From NCBI GenBank assembly GCA_031260235.1, contig JAIRKG010000091.1, positions 1-13,283 of the forward strand: a stretch of DNA of 13,283 nucleotides, read 5' to 3'. Numbering within the stretch: position 1 is the first letter of the stretch; every line of letters begins with the position of its first letter. The notes under the pieces are model-generated. The model saw nothing but the letters and a program-made list of their open reading frames with translations. It did not search any database and was not told where the DNA came from. This DNA is from Dysgonamonadaceae bacterium. Its GTDB lineage: Bacteria > Bacteroidota > Bacteroidia > Bacteroidales > Azobacteroidaceae. Positions 1 through 7,084 of this stretch are shown in pieces. Both the position numbers and the translations under genes were made by a program.

Positions 1-81
1 ATTATATGCTAAAAGAGTATATTTCTATTCTAAAAGAGAGGAATTCGGAGAAAAAAGCCTCGAAATCGGAGAAAATGAAAG

Positions 82-119
82 TTTTTTCCGGATTGCTTCG
101 GCTTCGCCTCGCAATGACG
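82..119 (-). repeat. Dispersed palindromic intergenic repeat, copy 1
   Basis: Read on the minus strand this begins CGTCATTGCGAGG, continues through a short variable part, and ends GAAGCAATCCGG followed by a run of A. The same frame (CGTCA head, GCAATCC tail, A-rich end) recurs three more times in the next 250 bases. Copy 1 and copy 2 point in opposite directions about a 23-base centre (120 to 142), which itself contains TCGC and GCGA arms. Similar motifs are known as abundant intergenic repeats in several bacterial groups, including Bacteroidetes; that family link is from memory, not from a search. Confidence 0.75.
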
Positions 120-142
120 ATCGCGACTTTGCGACCCCACCT

Positions 143-180
143 CGTCACCCGGAGCCGCGATAGCGGCGCGGCAATCCAGG
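143..180 (+). repeat. Dispersed palindromic intergenic repeat, copy 2 (variant)
   Basis: The plus strand begins CGTCACCCGGAG and ends GGCAATCCAGG followed by AAAAG. The head shares the CGTCACCCGGAG form with copy 4, and the tail keeps GCAATCC. The middle is a GC-rich palindrome (CCGCGATAGCGG) that could fold by itself. It is inverted relative to copy 1, so 82 to 180 forms one large imperfect inverted repeat. Confidence 0.65.
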
Positions 181-189
181 AAAAGAAAC

Positions 190-229
190 ATCATTGCAAG
201 GGTGGATGCCTGAAGCAATCCACTTTTTT
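190..229 (+). repeat. Dispersed palindromic intergenic repeat, copy 3 (degenerate)
   Basis: The plus strand reads ATCATTGCAAGG, a variable middle, then TGAAGCAATCCAC and a T run. Head and tail match copy 1 with a few substitutions, in the opposite orientation. It lies 9 bases after copy 2. The substitutions and the T run replacing the A run suggest an older copy. Confidence 0.55.
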
Positions 230-319
230 CGACACTGCGACAGTTTCGACTTCCTTAGAAAGAAGTGATGCCCTTACTTAGGTGTCAGAGATGTTAGGAG
301 CTATAATGACGAGGCGATG

Positions 320-361
320 TTTTTTTCCGGATTGCTTCTGGCTTTCGCCCTCCGGGTGACG
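320..361 (-). repeat. Dispersed palindromic intergenic repeat, copy 4
   Basis: On the minus strand this begins CGTCACCCGGAGGG and ends GAAGCAATCCGG plus an A run. The tail (plus-strand T run then CCGGATTGCTTC) matches copy 1 almost base for base, while the head matches copy 2. The copies therefore share exchangeable head and tail blocks. It lies just beyond the predicted gltBD terminator. Confidence 0.7.
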
Positions 362-372
362 GGGAGAGGAGC

Positions 373-411
373 AAAAAAAACCGGAGACGTCGCATCACGC
401 GAAACCTCCGG
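373..411 (-). terminator. Rho-independent terminator of the gltBD transcript
   Basis: On the minus strand, CCGGAGGTTTCGC pairs with GCGACGTCTCCGG across a five-base GTGAT loop. This gives a 13-pair stem with two wobble pairs and one T-C mismatch. Eight T residues follow immediately (plus-strand A run 373 to 380). The stem begins about 95 bases after the gltD stop codon in the right orientation, which fits the end of the gltB-gltD message. Confidence 0.65.
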
Positions 412-451
412 ACATTACTTAATGGTAAAATTATTGTTATTGTTTTTGAGC

Positions 452-478
452 TGGTCATCCCTTCGCGAGGGACGGCCA
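452..478 (-). other. Hairpin just downstream of gltD
   Basis: A 27-base imperfect palindrome with CCCT/AGGG inner arms around TCGCG and TGG/CCA outer arms, 28 bases past the gltD stop. There is no T tract on the minus-strand side, so it is not a classical terminator. It might stabilise the 3' end of the message. It contains GTCATCCC, which resembles the head of the nearby repeats, so it may be a decayed partial copy. Confidence 0.4.
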
Positions 479-506
479 TATATCTTATTGCGGCGTCATT
501 ACAAAC

Positions 507-1925
507 TCAAATATCCAAAAACCTTCCAATCGCCTCTGCCGCTTTCCGCCCCGAATCCATGGCGCGAACCACCAGACTTGCTCCGGTTGTAACGTCGCCG
601 GCTACGAATACTTTTGCTGTTGATGATTCGTTAGGCTTCACGGCTGCAACGTTTCCGCGTGCATCGTATTTCACGCCCAAATCGTCCAGTAAGCCTTCGT
701 GCACCGGCTGTGTGAATCCCATGGAAAGCAGCACCAAATCGGCAGGAATGACTTCCTGTTTACCGGTTTCTTTCATCGCAAAACGACCGGATTCGTCTTT
801 TGTCCATTCTACTTCAACGACTTCCACGCCGGTCAATTTTCCTTTGGTTCCTATAAAACGCTTGGAAGCCAGCGACCAGCGGCGCAGGACTCCTTCTTCG
901 TGGGAACTGGATGTTTTTAATATATTCGGGTAATAAGGCCACGGCGTATCGGGATTTTCTGCCACAGGCGGCTGAGGCAGAATTTCTATCTGCGTTACGC
1001 TTGCCGCTTTTTGACGGATTGATGTTCCAACGCAATCAGACCCTGTATCCCCGCCGCCGATTACCAACACTTTTTTACCTTTCGCCGAAATTAGTCCGGA
1101 AGCCTGAATGGTTTGTCCGGCAACAATGCGGTTTTGCTGTTTCAGGAAATCCAGGGCAAAATGAATGCCTTTCAAATCGCGTCCTTCGACCGGCAAATCG
1201 CGTGGAACTCCTGCGCCTGTCGTCAAGCAAACGGCGTCGAACGAAGAAAGCAACTCGCCGGCAGAAAGGTTTTTTCCGACTTCTATTCCGGTTTTAAAAA
1301 TAATGCCTTCCGCTTCCAAAAATTTCAAACGCCGGTCGATAATCTCCTTGCTCAGTTTGAAATCGGGGATTCCCAAACGCAGTAAACCACCAATGGCTTC
1401 GTCTTTTTCATAGACCGTTACCCGATGGCCTTTCCTGTTCAGTATATCGGCGGCAGCCAATCCGGCGGGTCCCGAACCTACGACTGCTACTTTTCTGCCC
1501 GTCCGCACTTTGGGCGGACGGGCTTTCACAAATCCTCCCAGAAAAGCATGTTCCGCTACTGCCGCTTCGTTTTCGCGAATGGTCAACGGCTGATGCTGCA
1601 TATTCAATACGCAACTTTTTTCACACAATGCGGGACATACTCTGCCCGTGAATTCCGGAAAATTATTTGTAGTATTTAATACCCGGTAGGCTTCAAACCA
1701 CTTCCCTTTGTATAACAAATCCTGCCATTCGGGAATCAAATTGCTCAAAGGGCATGACCAGTGACAAAAAGCAACGCCGCACTCCATGCAACGGGAGGCT
1801 TGCTGCATCCTGTCTTCCAGATTTAACGTTTGCTCTACTTCGCTAAAATCGGCAATCCGTTCGTGTATCGGACGATAACCTGCTTCTTTTCTGTTTATTG
1901 TTAAAAATGCTTTTGCGTTTCCCAT
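507..1925 (-). CDS. gltD: Glutamate synthase (NADPH) small subunit
   Basis: Beta subunit of glutamate synthase, a cytoplasmic flavoprotein. It passes electrons from NAD(P)H through FAD and iron-sulfur clusters to the large subunit, which turns 2-oxoglutarate and glutamine into two glutamates. With the ATG at 1923 to 1925 it has 472 residues, usual for the family. The N-terminal ferredoxin-like domain has C46, C49, C54, C58 and a second group C97, C101, C105. The FAD-binding GSGPAG is at 150 to 155 and the NADPH-binding IGGGDTG lies around 289 to 295. The open frame can be extended two codons to a TTG at 1931, but the ATG gives the MGNAKAFL start expected of GltD, so I prefer it. The upstream region has no clear Shine-Dalgarno site. 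It follows gltB after 83 bases and should be co-transcribed with it. No missing residue or frameshift was seen. Confidence 0.95.
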   Translation of the reverse strand: MGNAKAFLTINRKEAGYRPIHERIADFSEVEQTLNLEDRMQQASRCMECGVAFCHWSCPLSNLIPEWQDLLYKGKWFEAYRVLNTTNNFPEFTGRVCPALCEKSCVLNMQHQPLTIRENEAAVAEHAFLGGFVKARPPKVRTGRKVAVVGSGPAGLAAADILNRKGHRVTVYEKDEAIGGLLRLGIPDFKLSKEIIDRRLKFLEAEGIIFKTGIEVGKNLSAGELLSSFDAVCLTTGAGVPRDLPVEGRDLKGIHFALDFLKQQNRIVAGQTIQASGLISAKGKKVLVIGGGDTGSDCVGTSIRQKAASVTQIEILPQPPVAENPDTPWPYYPNILKTSSSHEEGVLRRWSLASKRFIGTKGKLTGVEVVEVEWTKDESGRFAMKETGKQEVIPADLVLLSMGFTQPVHEGLLDDLGVKYDARGNVAAVKPNESSTAKVFVAGDVTTGASLVVRAMDSGRKAAEAIGRFLDI

Positions 1926-1940
1926 AATCAATCTTTCAAT

Positions 1941-2007
1941 TTAAGAATTAAGAATTAAAAATGATGAGATTAGGAATTAAGAGTGTCTTTTCTCTTCATT
2001 CTTAATT
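1941..2007. repeat. TTAAGAA heptad repeats and inverted repeat in the gltB-gltD gap
   Basis: The 83-base gap between gltB and gltD is very AT-rich. It starts with three heptads (TTAAGAA, TTAAGAA, TTAAAAA; 1941 to 1961) and has two degenerate ones at 1970 to 1983. AATTAAGA (1975 to 1982) is matched by inverted TCTTAATT (2000 to 2007), so the message could form a weak hairpin. No T run follows on the minus strand, so it is unlikely to stop transcription. Similar heptads lie in other gaps of this window. Confidence 0.55.
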
Positions 2008-2008
2008 G

Positions 2009-5000
2009 TCAATAATCCGATTCAACCATTTCAATTTTCTTTTTTATTGCTTCCATTTTTTCTTCCTGCAACACTTTTTTATATTCAATCGGCGTAACTT
2101 TGATGAAATGTTTGAGATATTCACCCCAGTTGTCCAGAATCTTTTTCGCTAAAGCGCTTTGCGTATAATAGAAATGTTGCGAAATCAAGCGGTTCAGTTC
2201 CAAACTGTCCGACTTATCTTCAATCAGCGTCAGTTCGACCATTTCCATATTACAGAAATAATCGAAATTGCCTTTCATATCCAGGACATAAGCCAATCCG
2301 CCGCTCATCCCCGCGGCAAAATTCTTACCTGTCGGTCCTAAAACTACGGTTCGTCCGCCGGTCATATATTCGCAGCAATGGTCGCCTGCGCCTTCCACGA
2401 CAGCGATTGCCCCCGAATTACGCACGCAGAAACGCTCGCCGACCCGCCCGTTGAGGTATACCTCGCCGGAAGTTGCGCCATATAACAAAGTATTGCCTGC
2501 GATGATATTGTCTTCGGGAGCAAACTCGCTCAATTTGGGCGGAACAAGCGAGATGCGTCCTCCCGAAAGCCCTTTGCCGAGGTAATCGTTTGCTTCGCCT
2601 TCCAGGTGGAACGTGATTCCGGCGGCAAGGAAAGCGCCGAAACTTTGTCCTGCCGATCCTTTGAATCTAATCGTAATCGTACTGTCTTGCAAACCTTTGT
2701 TTCCGTAGCGTTTGGTAATTTCGCCCGACAGCATGGCGCCCACCGCTCTGTCGGTATTTGCAATTTTGACGTTCAGTTCCACCGGAAGCGATTTTTCCAT
2801 TGCCGGTTTGTTTTTGCGAATCAATTCCCGGTCTAAAACGTGTTCGATTTTGTGGTCCTGTTTTTTCGTGCAACGAATATCGTTCCCGTTATTTACGAAA
2901 TGAATTAATTTCGAGAAATCCAACTTTGCCGTTTTATCATTTACCGCTACATCTTTCCGGATCTCAATCAAATCTGCACGTCCAATGATTTCGTCCATAC
3001 TCCTGAACCCCATTTGCGCCAAATGTTCGCGGACGTCCTGCGCAAGGAAAGTGAAAAAGTTAAGCAAATATTCATATTTCCCTTTGAAACGTGCGCGAAG
3101 TCGTTCGTCCTGCGTTGCAATGCCCACAGGGCAAGTATTCAAATGGCATTTGCGCATCATTACGCAACCGAGAACGATCAGGGCGCTGGTTGCAAATCCA
3201 AATTCTTCCGCGCCCAGTAAAGCCGAAATAATAATGTCCTTGCCCGATTTCAACTGTCCGTCGGTTTGCAAACGGACAAATCCCCGCAGGTCGTTCAAGA
3301 CCAGCGTTTGTTGCGTTTCCGCCAATCCGAGTTCGCCCGAAATACCGGCATATTTGATGGAACTCATCGGGCTGGCGCCTGTTCCGCCTTCCGATCCGCT
3401 GATTAGAATGCGGTCGGCCTTGGCTTTAGCCACGCCTGCGGCAATTGTTCCCACACCCGTTTCCGCAACTAATTTCACGGAAATTTGTGCAGTCGGATTG
3501 ATGTTTTTCAAATCGAAAATCAGTTGCGCCAAATCTTCAATCGAATAAATATCGTGGTGCGGCGGCGGTGAAATCAAAGTGATACCCGGAATAGAATGGC
3601 GCGTCTTCGCAATGATTTTATCCACTTTGAAACCGGGCAACTGTCCGCCTTCGCCCGGCTTTGCGCCCTGTGCGATTTTTATTTGCAATTCGTCGGCGTT
3701 GACCAAATATTCGGCAGTTACACCGAAACGTCCCGAAGCAATTTGTTTGATTGCCGAGCGGCGGTTCAGCCCGTCTTCGCCAATGCTGAAACGCGCAGGG
3801 TCTTCGCCGCCTTCGCCGGTATTGCTTCTCCCGTGAAGGATATTCAGCGCAACAGCCATTGCTTCGTGTGCTTCTCTGCTGATAGATCCAAAGGACATTG
3901 CTCCCGTAACGAAGCGTTTGGTGATTTCTTCGACCGGTTCTACTTTGGAAATATCAATCGGTTTCCGCTTGTAAGTCAGGAAATCGCGCAGGAATACAGG
4001 ATGCGTTTTGTTATCAACAATATTGGTATATTCTTTATATTTACCATAATCGCCCAAACGGGTTGCTATCTGCAATCCGGAAATGGTTTCGGGATTCCAT
4101 GCGTGGTATTCGCCTGCTTTCCTGTAGGTGTAAATACCTGTATTGGGGACGGTATAGGTGGATTGCAGTTTGAAATCAGGGTCGTCGGGTTCGTTGAAAG
4201 CCTCGTGATGCGCAAGCAAAGCGTCTTTGGCGATGTCCGACAGTTCGACGCCGCCGATTCGCGAGGTCATTTCCCTGAAATAAGTGTCCAGCGTTTTTTG
4301 GCTGATGCCGACGGCCTCAAAAATCTGGGCGCCCCGGTAACTCCACAAGGTGGATATACCCATTTTGGAAAGTACTTTCAACAGACCTTTGGATGCGGCT
4401 TTGATGTAATTTTTTTCTGCCGTGTGGTAATCCAGTTGTATCTCGTGCAATTTCACCTTTTCATACAAAACGGCAAAAGCCATATAGGGATTAACAGCCG
4501 TAGCGCCAAAAGCAAACAACAGTGCGAAATGATTTACCTCGCGGGCTTCGGCGGTTTCGACCACGATTGCAATTTGCATCCGCTTCCGTTTTTCAATCAG
4601 GTGATGGTGAATTGCCGAAACGGCAAGTATGGAAGGAATTGCCGCATGTTCTGCGTCCACGCCTCGGTCGCTTAAAATAATGTAATGATAGCCTTCGTCC
4701 ACAGCTTTTTCGGCACGCTGGCAAAGATTGTTCAAAGCGTCCGACAAGGATTTAACGCCTTTGGCGATTGAGGTGGCATTGAACAGCATTGGGACAGTCA
4801 GCGATTTAAATCCCTTATAACCCAAATGCGTCAATATATCCAAATCAATATTATTGATAATCGGCACCGGCAGTTTCACCATTTTGCACAAATCCGGCGA
4901 AGGTTCAAGTACATTGCCGTCCTGACAGCCGATATACAGCGCCAAAGACATAACCAGTTCTTCGCGAATCGGGTCAATCGGCGGATTGGTTACCTGTGCA

Positions 5001-6532
5001 AACAATTGCCGGAAATAGTTGAACATGCGTTGCGGTTTGTCCGACAAGACAGCCGGCGGCGTATCGTTGCCCATCGAACCGATAGGTTCTTTTCCTTCAA
5101 TCGCCATCGGGATAATCAGTTTTTCGATGTCTTCCTTTGTATAGCCGAAGGCTTTGAGTTGCGCCGACTGGTTGTCCACGTCATACCTGACTTTCCTTCC
5201 GGAAGATATATTGCTCAACGAAATCCGGTTTTTCGACAACCATTCCCTGTATGGATGGGCGGCTGCCAAACCGGCTTTCAATTCGGTGTCGTAATATACT
5301 TTTCCCTTTTGGGTATCAATCATCAACATTTTACCGGGTTGAAGGCGTCCCTTTTCTTTTATTTCGGCGGCTTCAAACGGCAATACGCCGACTTCCGATG
5401 CGATTACCATAGTATCGCCATGCGTAATCAGGTAACGGGCGGGGCGAAGGCCGTTCCTGTCGAGCATCCCGCCGGCATACTTACCGTCGGTAAATAACAG
5501 GGTAGCGGGACCGTCCCAAGGCTCCATAATGATGCTGCTGTATTCGTAAAATGCTTTCAAATCGTCGGAAATCGAATTCTTTTCGTTCCAGCTTTCCGGC
5601 ACAAGCATCGACATAGCGTGTGGAAACGAAATACCTGCCATAATCAGAAATTCCAGCACATTGTCCAAAGATGCGCTGTCAGACATGCCGGGCTGGATGA
5701 TCGGAAACAGTTCATCTAATTTGCCAAGTTCGGGGACTTTCATCACGCTTTCGCGAGCCTTCATCCAATAGCGGTTTCCGCGAATGGTATTGATTTCGCC
5801 GTTATGTCCAAGCAAACGGAAAGGCTGCGCCAAATCCCAGCTGGGGAAAGTGTTGGTGCTGAAACGCGAATGGACAAGCGCCAACCCACTGGTAAAATAA
5901 GGATTGGTCAGGTCGGGAAAATAATCGCGCAACTGTTCCGACGTCAACATTCCTTTATATATGATGCGTTGCGTGGAAAGGCTCACGATATAGAAACTTT
6001 TCCTGTCGGACAGAGAAGATTTGAGGATTTTATTTTCCATTTTCTTCCTGACAACATATAATTTCCGTTCCAACATATTGGGGCGGTCTTCGCCGACAAT
6101 AAATATCTGCTTGATAGCCGGCTCGTTTACTCTTGAAATTTCGCCCAGTATATCGCTGTTGACAGGGACGTCGCGGACGGCAAACATTTTCAACCCTTCC
6201 TGTTCGACAATATTTTGCAGTACTTCCATATATAAGGAAGCCTGCTCGCCACCTTTGGGGAGGAAAACCAGCCCCGTTCCATATTTTCCCCGTTCAGGGA
6301 CAGGGATACCTTGCAAAAGGATAAATTCATGGGGAATTTGCAGGGTAATTCCAGCACCGTCTCCCGTTTTGTTGTCGGCGCTTTCCGCGCCGCGGTGCAG
6401 CATGTGTTCAAGCACCTGCAATCCTTTTTCTACAATATCATGCGATCTATTTCCACGAATATCAACCAACAAACCGACGCCGCAAGCGTCGTGTTCATAT
6501 TCGGGACGGTATAAACTTACATTACTAACCAT
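2009..6532 (-). CDS. gltB: Glutamate synthase large subunit (ferredoxin/NADPH GOGAT alpha chain)
   Basis: Large catalytic subunit of glutamate synthase: it frees ammonia from glutamine, channels it to 2-oxoglutarate and reduces the product to glutamate. The 1507 residues match the family. A 16-residue propeptide precedes C17 in EHDACGVG, the expected N-terminal nucleophile of a class II glutamine amidotransferase domain. HSRFSTNTFP (221 to 230) and GHNGEINT (242 to 249) complete that site. The central domain follows, then the FMN-binding synthase barrel with GEGGEDPARF near residue 905 and EGGTGASPMSS near 1045. The 3Fe-4S cysteines are C1123, C1129 and C1134 (C-x5-C-x4-C). The C-terminal part is the GXGXG beta-helix domain. 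The ATG is 31 bases after the upstream YqeY-domain gene stop, so read-through from that gene is plausible. No strong ribosome site is visible. The pairing with gltD makes the assignment secure. Confidence 0.97.
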   Translation of the reverse strand: MVSNVSLYRPEYEHDACGVGLLVDIRGNRSHDIVEKGLQVLEHMLHRGAESADNKTGDGAGITLQIPHEFILLQGIPVPERGKYGTGLVFLPKGGEQASLYMEVLQNIVEQEGLKMFAVRDVPVNSDILGEISRVNEPAIKQIFIVGEDRPNMLERKLYVVRKKMENKILKSSLSDRKSFYIVSLSTQRIIYKGMLTSEQLRDYFPDLTNPYFTSGLALVHSRFSTNTFPSWDLAQPFRLLGHNGEINTIRGNRYWMKARESVMKVPELGKLDELFPIIQPGMSDSASLDNVLEFLIMAGISFPHAMSMLVPESWNEKNSISDDLKAFYEYSSIIMEPWDGPATLLFTDGKYAGGMLDRNGLRPARYLITHGDTMVIASEVGVLPFEAAEIKEKGRLQPGKMLMIDTQKGKVYYDTELKAGLAAAHPYREWLSKNRISLSNISSGRKVRYDVDNQSAQLKAFGYTKEDIEKLIIPMAIEGKEPIGSMGNDTPPAVLSDKPQRMFNYFRQLFAQVTNPPIDPIREELVMSLALYIGCQDGNVLEPSPDLCKMVKLPVPIINNIDLDILTHLGYKGFKSLTVPMLFNATSIAKGVKSLSDALNNLCQRAEKAVDEGYHYIILSDRGVDAEHAAIPSILAVSAIHHHLIEKRKRMQIAIVVETAEAREVNHFALLFAFGATAVNPYMAFAVLYEKVKLHEIQLDYHTAEKNYIKAASKGLLKVLSKMGISTLWSYRGAQIFEAVGISQKTLDTYFREMTSRIGGVELSDIAKDALLAHHEAFNEPDDPDFKLQSTYTVPNTGIYTYRKAGEYHAWNPETISGLQIATRLGDYGKYKEYTNIVDNKTHPVFLRDFLTYKRKPIDISKVEPVEEITKRFVTGAMSFGSISREAHEAMAVALNILHGRSNTGEGGEDPARFSIGEDGLNRRSAIKQIASGRFGVTAEYLVNADELQIKIAQGAKPGEGGQLPGFKVDKIIAKTRHSIPGITLISPPPHHDIYSIEDLAQLIFDLKNINPTAQISVKLVAETGVGTIAAGVAKAKADRILISGSEGGTGASPMSSIKYAGISGELGLAETQQTLVLNDLRGFVRLQTDGQLKSGKDIIISALLGAEEFGFATSALIVLGCVMMRKCHLNTCPVGIATQDERLRARFKGKYEYLLNFFTFLAQDVREHLAQMGFRSMDEIIGRADLIEIRKDVAVNDKTAKLDFSKLIHFVNNGNDIRCTKKQDHKIEHVLDRELIRKNKPAMEKSLPVELNVKIANTDRAVGAMLSGEITKRYGNKGLQDSTITIRFKGSAGQSFGAFLAAGITFHLEGEANDYLGKGLSGGRISLVPPKLSEFAPEDNIIAGNTLLYGATSGEVYLNGRVGERFCVRNSGAIAVVEGAGDHCCEYMTGGRTVVLGPTGKNFAAGMSGGLAYVLDMKGNFDYFCNMEMVELTLIEDKSDSLELNRLISQHFYYTQSALAKKILDNWGEYLKHFIKVTPIEYKKVLQEEKMEAIKKKIEMVESDY

Positions 6533-6563
6533 CTTTTTAATATCTTTATTTTATGGTAATTCT

Positions 6564-7010
6564 TCATAATAATCGCCTCGTCGTTTCCGAAATTAATCTG
6601 CCTTCAGTCTTTCCAGCCAGCGCTTTCGTCGCTACGCCCATCACTTTACCCATGTCTTTGGCGGAAACTGCACCCACTTGGGCTATAATTTCCTTGATGG
6701 CATTTTCCAGTTCTTCGGGCGACAGTTGTTTCGGCAGGTACTCTTCGATAACGCAGGATTCTGCCAATTCTTTTTCGGCAAGTTCCGGACGGTTCTGTTC
6801 CTGATAAATTGCGGCACTGTCTTTACGCTGCTTTATCATCTTTTGCAGGATTTTCACTGCGGTTTCGTCACTCAGTTCGCCGTCCGCGCCTTTGGCTGTT
6901 TTTGCTTCCAAAAATTCTTTCTTCACTCCGCGCAAAGCGTATAAGCGGATTCTGTCTTTCGCCAGCATTGCGGACTTAATGTCGTTGCTAATCGTATCAA
7001 ATAATAACAT
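6564..7010 (-). CDS. GatB/YqeY domain-containing protein
   Basis: A 148-residue cytoplasmic protein of the YqeY family, related to the C-terminal tail domain of GatB in the glutamyl-tRNA(Gln) amidotransferase. Visible family features are the N-terminal helix with KDRIRLYALRGVKKEFLEAK (about 18 to 37), the IKQRKDSAAIY segment (about 59 to 69), the acidic EEYLPKQLSPEEL segment (about 89 to 101), and the C-terminal KDMGKVMGVATKALAGKTEGR region. The length is normal for the family. Its biochemical role is not established; tRNA binding is an inference from GatB. It follows ftsZ after 74 bases, as is common in Bacteroidetes, and precedes gltB by 31 bases. The ATG at 7008 to 7010 is preceded by AT-rich sequence without a Shine-Dalgarno site. 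Confidence 0.92.
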   Translation of the reverse strand: MLLFDTISNDIKSAMLAKDRIRLYALRGVKKEFLEAKTAKGADGELSDETAVKILQKMIKQRKDSAAIYQEQNRPELAEKELAESCVIEEYLPKQLSPEELENAIKEIIAQVGAVSAKDMGKVMGVATKALAGKTEGRLISETTRRLL

Positions 7011-7028
7011 AATATATAAGTTTTCAAT

Positions 7029-7075
7029 AAAAAATTAAGAGATAAGTTCAACGCAGTCTGTCCAATCTTTTAATT
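7029..7075 (-). terminator. Terminator-like AT-rich hairpin after ftsZ
   Basis: On the minus strand AATTAAAAGAT (7075 to 7065) pairs with ATCTCTTAATT (7043 to 7033) with one mismatch over eleven positions, across a 21-base loop. A six-base T run follows. It begins about ten bases past the ftsZ stop. The stem is AT-rich and the loop long, so termination would be partial at best. The arms resemble the TTAAGAA heptads found in other gaps, so this may simply be spacer repeat sequence. Confidence 0.35.
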
Positions 7076-7084
7076 CTTCATTAG

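Larger units (their letters stand above)
1..506. other. Non-coding region downstream of gltD
   Basis: No coding region is supported here. The short open frames that cross it run through the dispersed repeats and look like translated repeat sequence. Going rightwards, it holds a loosely 21-base periodic AT-rich stretch (about 9 to 71), three related repeats (82 to 229), a stretch with nothing recognisable (230 to 319), a fourth repeat copy (320 to 361), a GC stem with a U tract that should terminate gltBD transcription (373 to 411), and a second hairpin (452 to 478) close to the gltD stop. No tRNA-like or other structured RNA gene was recognised. Confidence 0.7.

Noticed and set aside
6..281. 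Plus-strand open frame of 91 codons at the left edge
   Set aside because: It runs through three palindromic repeat copies; the protein is a translation of repeat sequence with no recognisable domain.
1..506. CRISPR array
   Set aside because: The repeats alternate in orientation and are unevenly spaced and variable in their middles, with no regular spacers and no cas genes in the window.
1926..1931. TTG start giving gltD two extra codons
   Set aside because: The ATG at 1923 to 1925 gives the usual MGN start of GltD and needs no rare start codon.
3596..4675. Plus-strand open frame of 359 codons
   Set aside because: It is antisense to the well-supported gltB coding region, is Cys- and Phe-rich in the manner of antisense frames, and matches no family I know.
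4826..5497. Plus-strand open frame of 223 codons
   Set aside because: Also antisense inside gltB, with an Arg/His/Gln/Phe-rich composition typical of shadow frames.
6533..7084. Bacteroidetes-type promoter (TTG and TAnnTTTG) before gltB or the YqeY gene
   Set aside because: I looked in both gaps on the minus strand and found no correctly spaced pair of elements.
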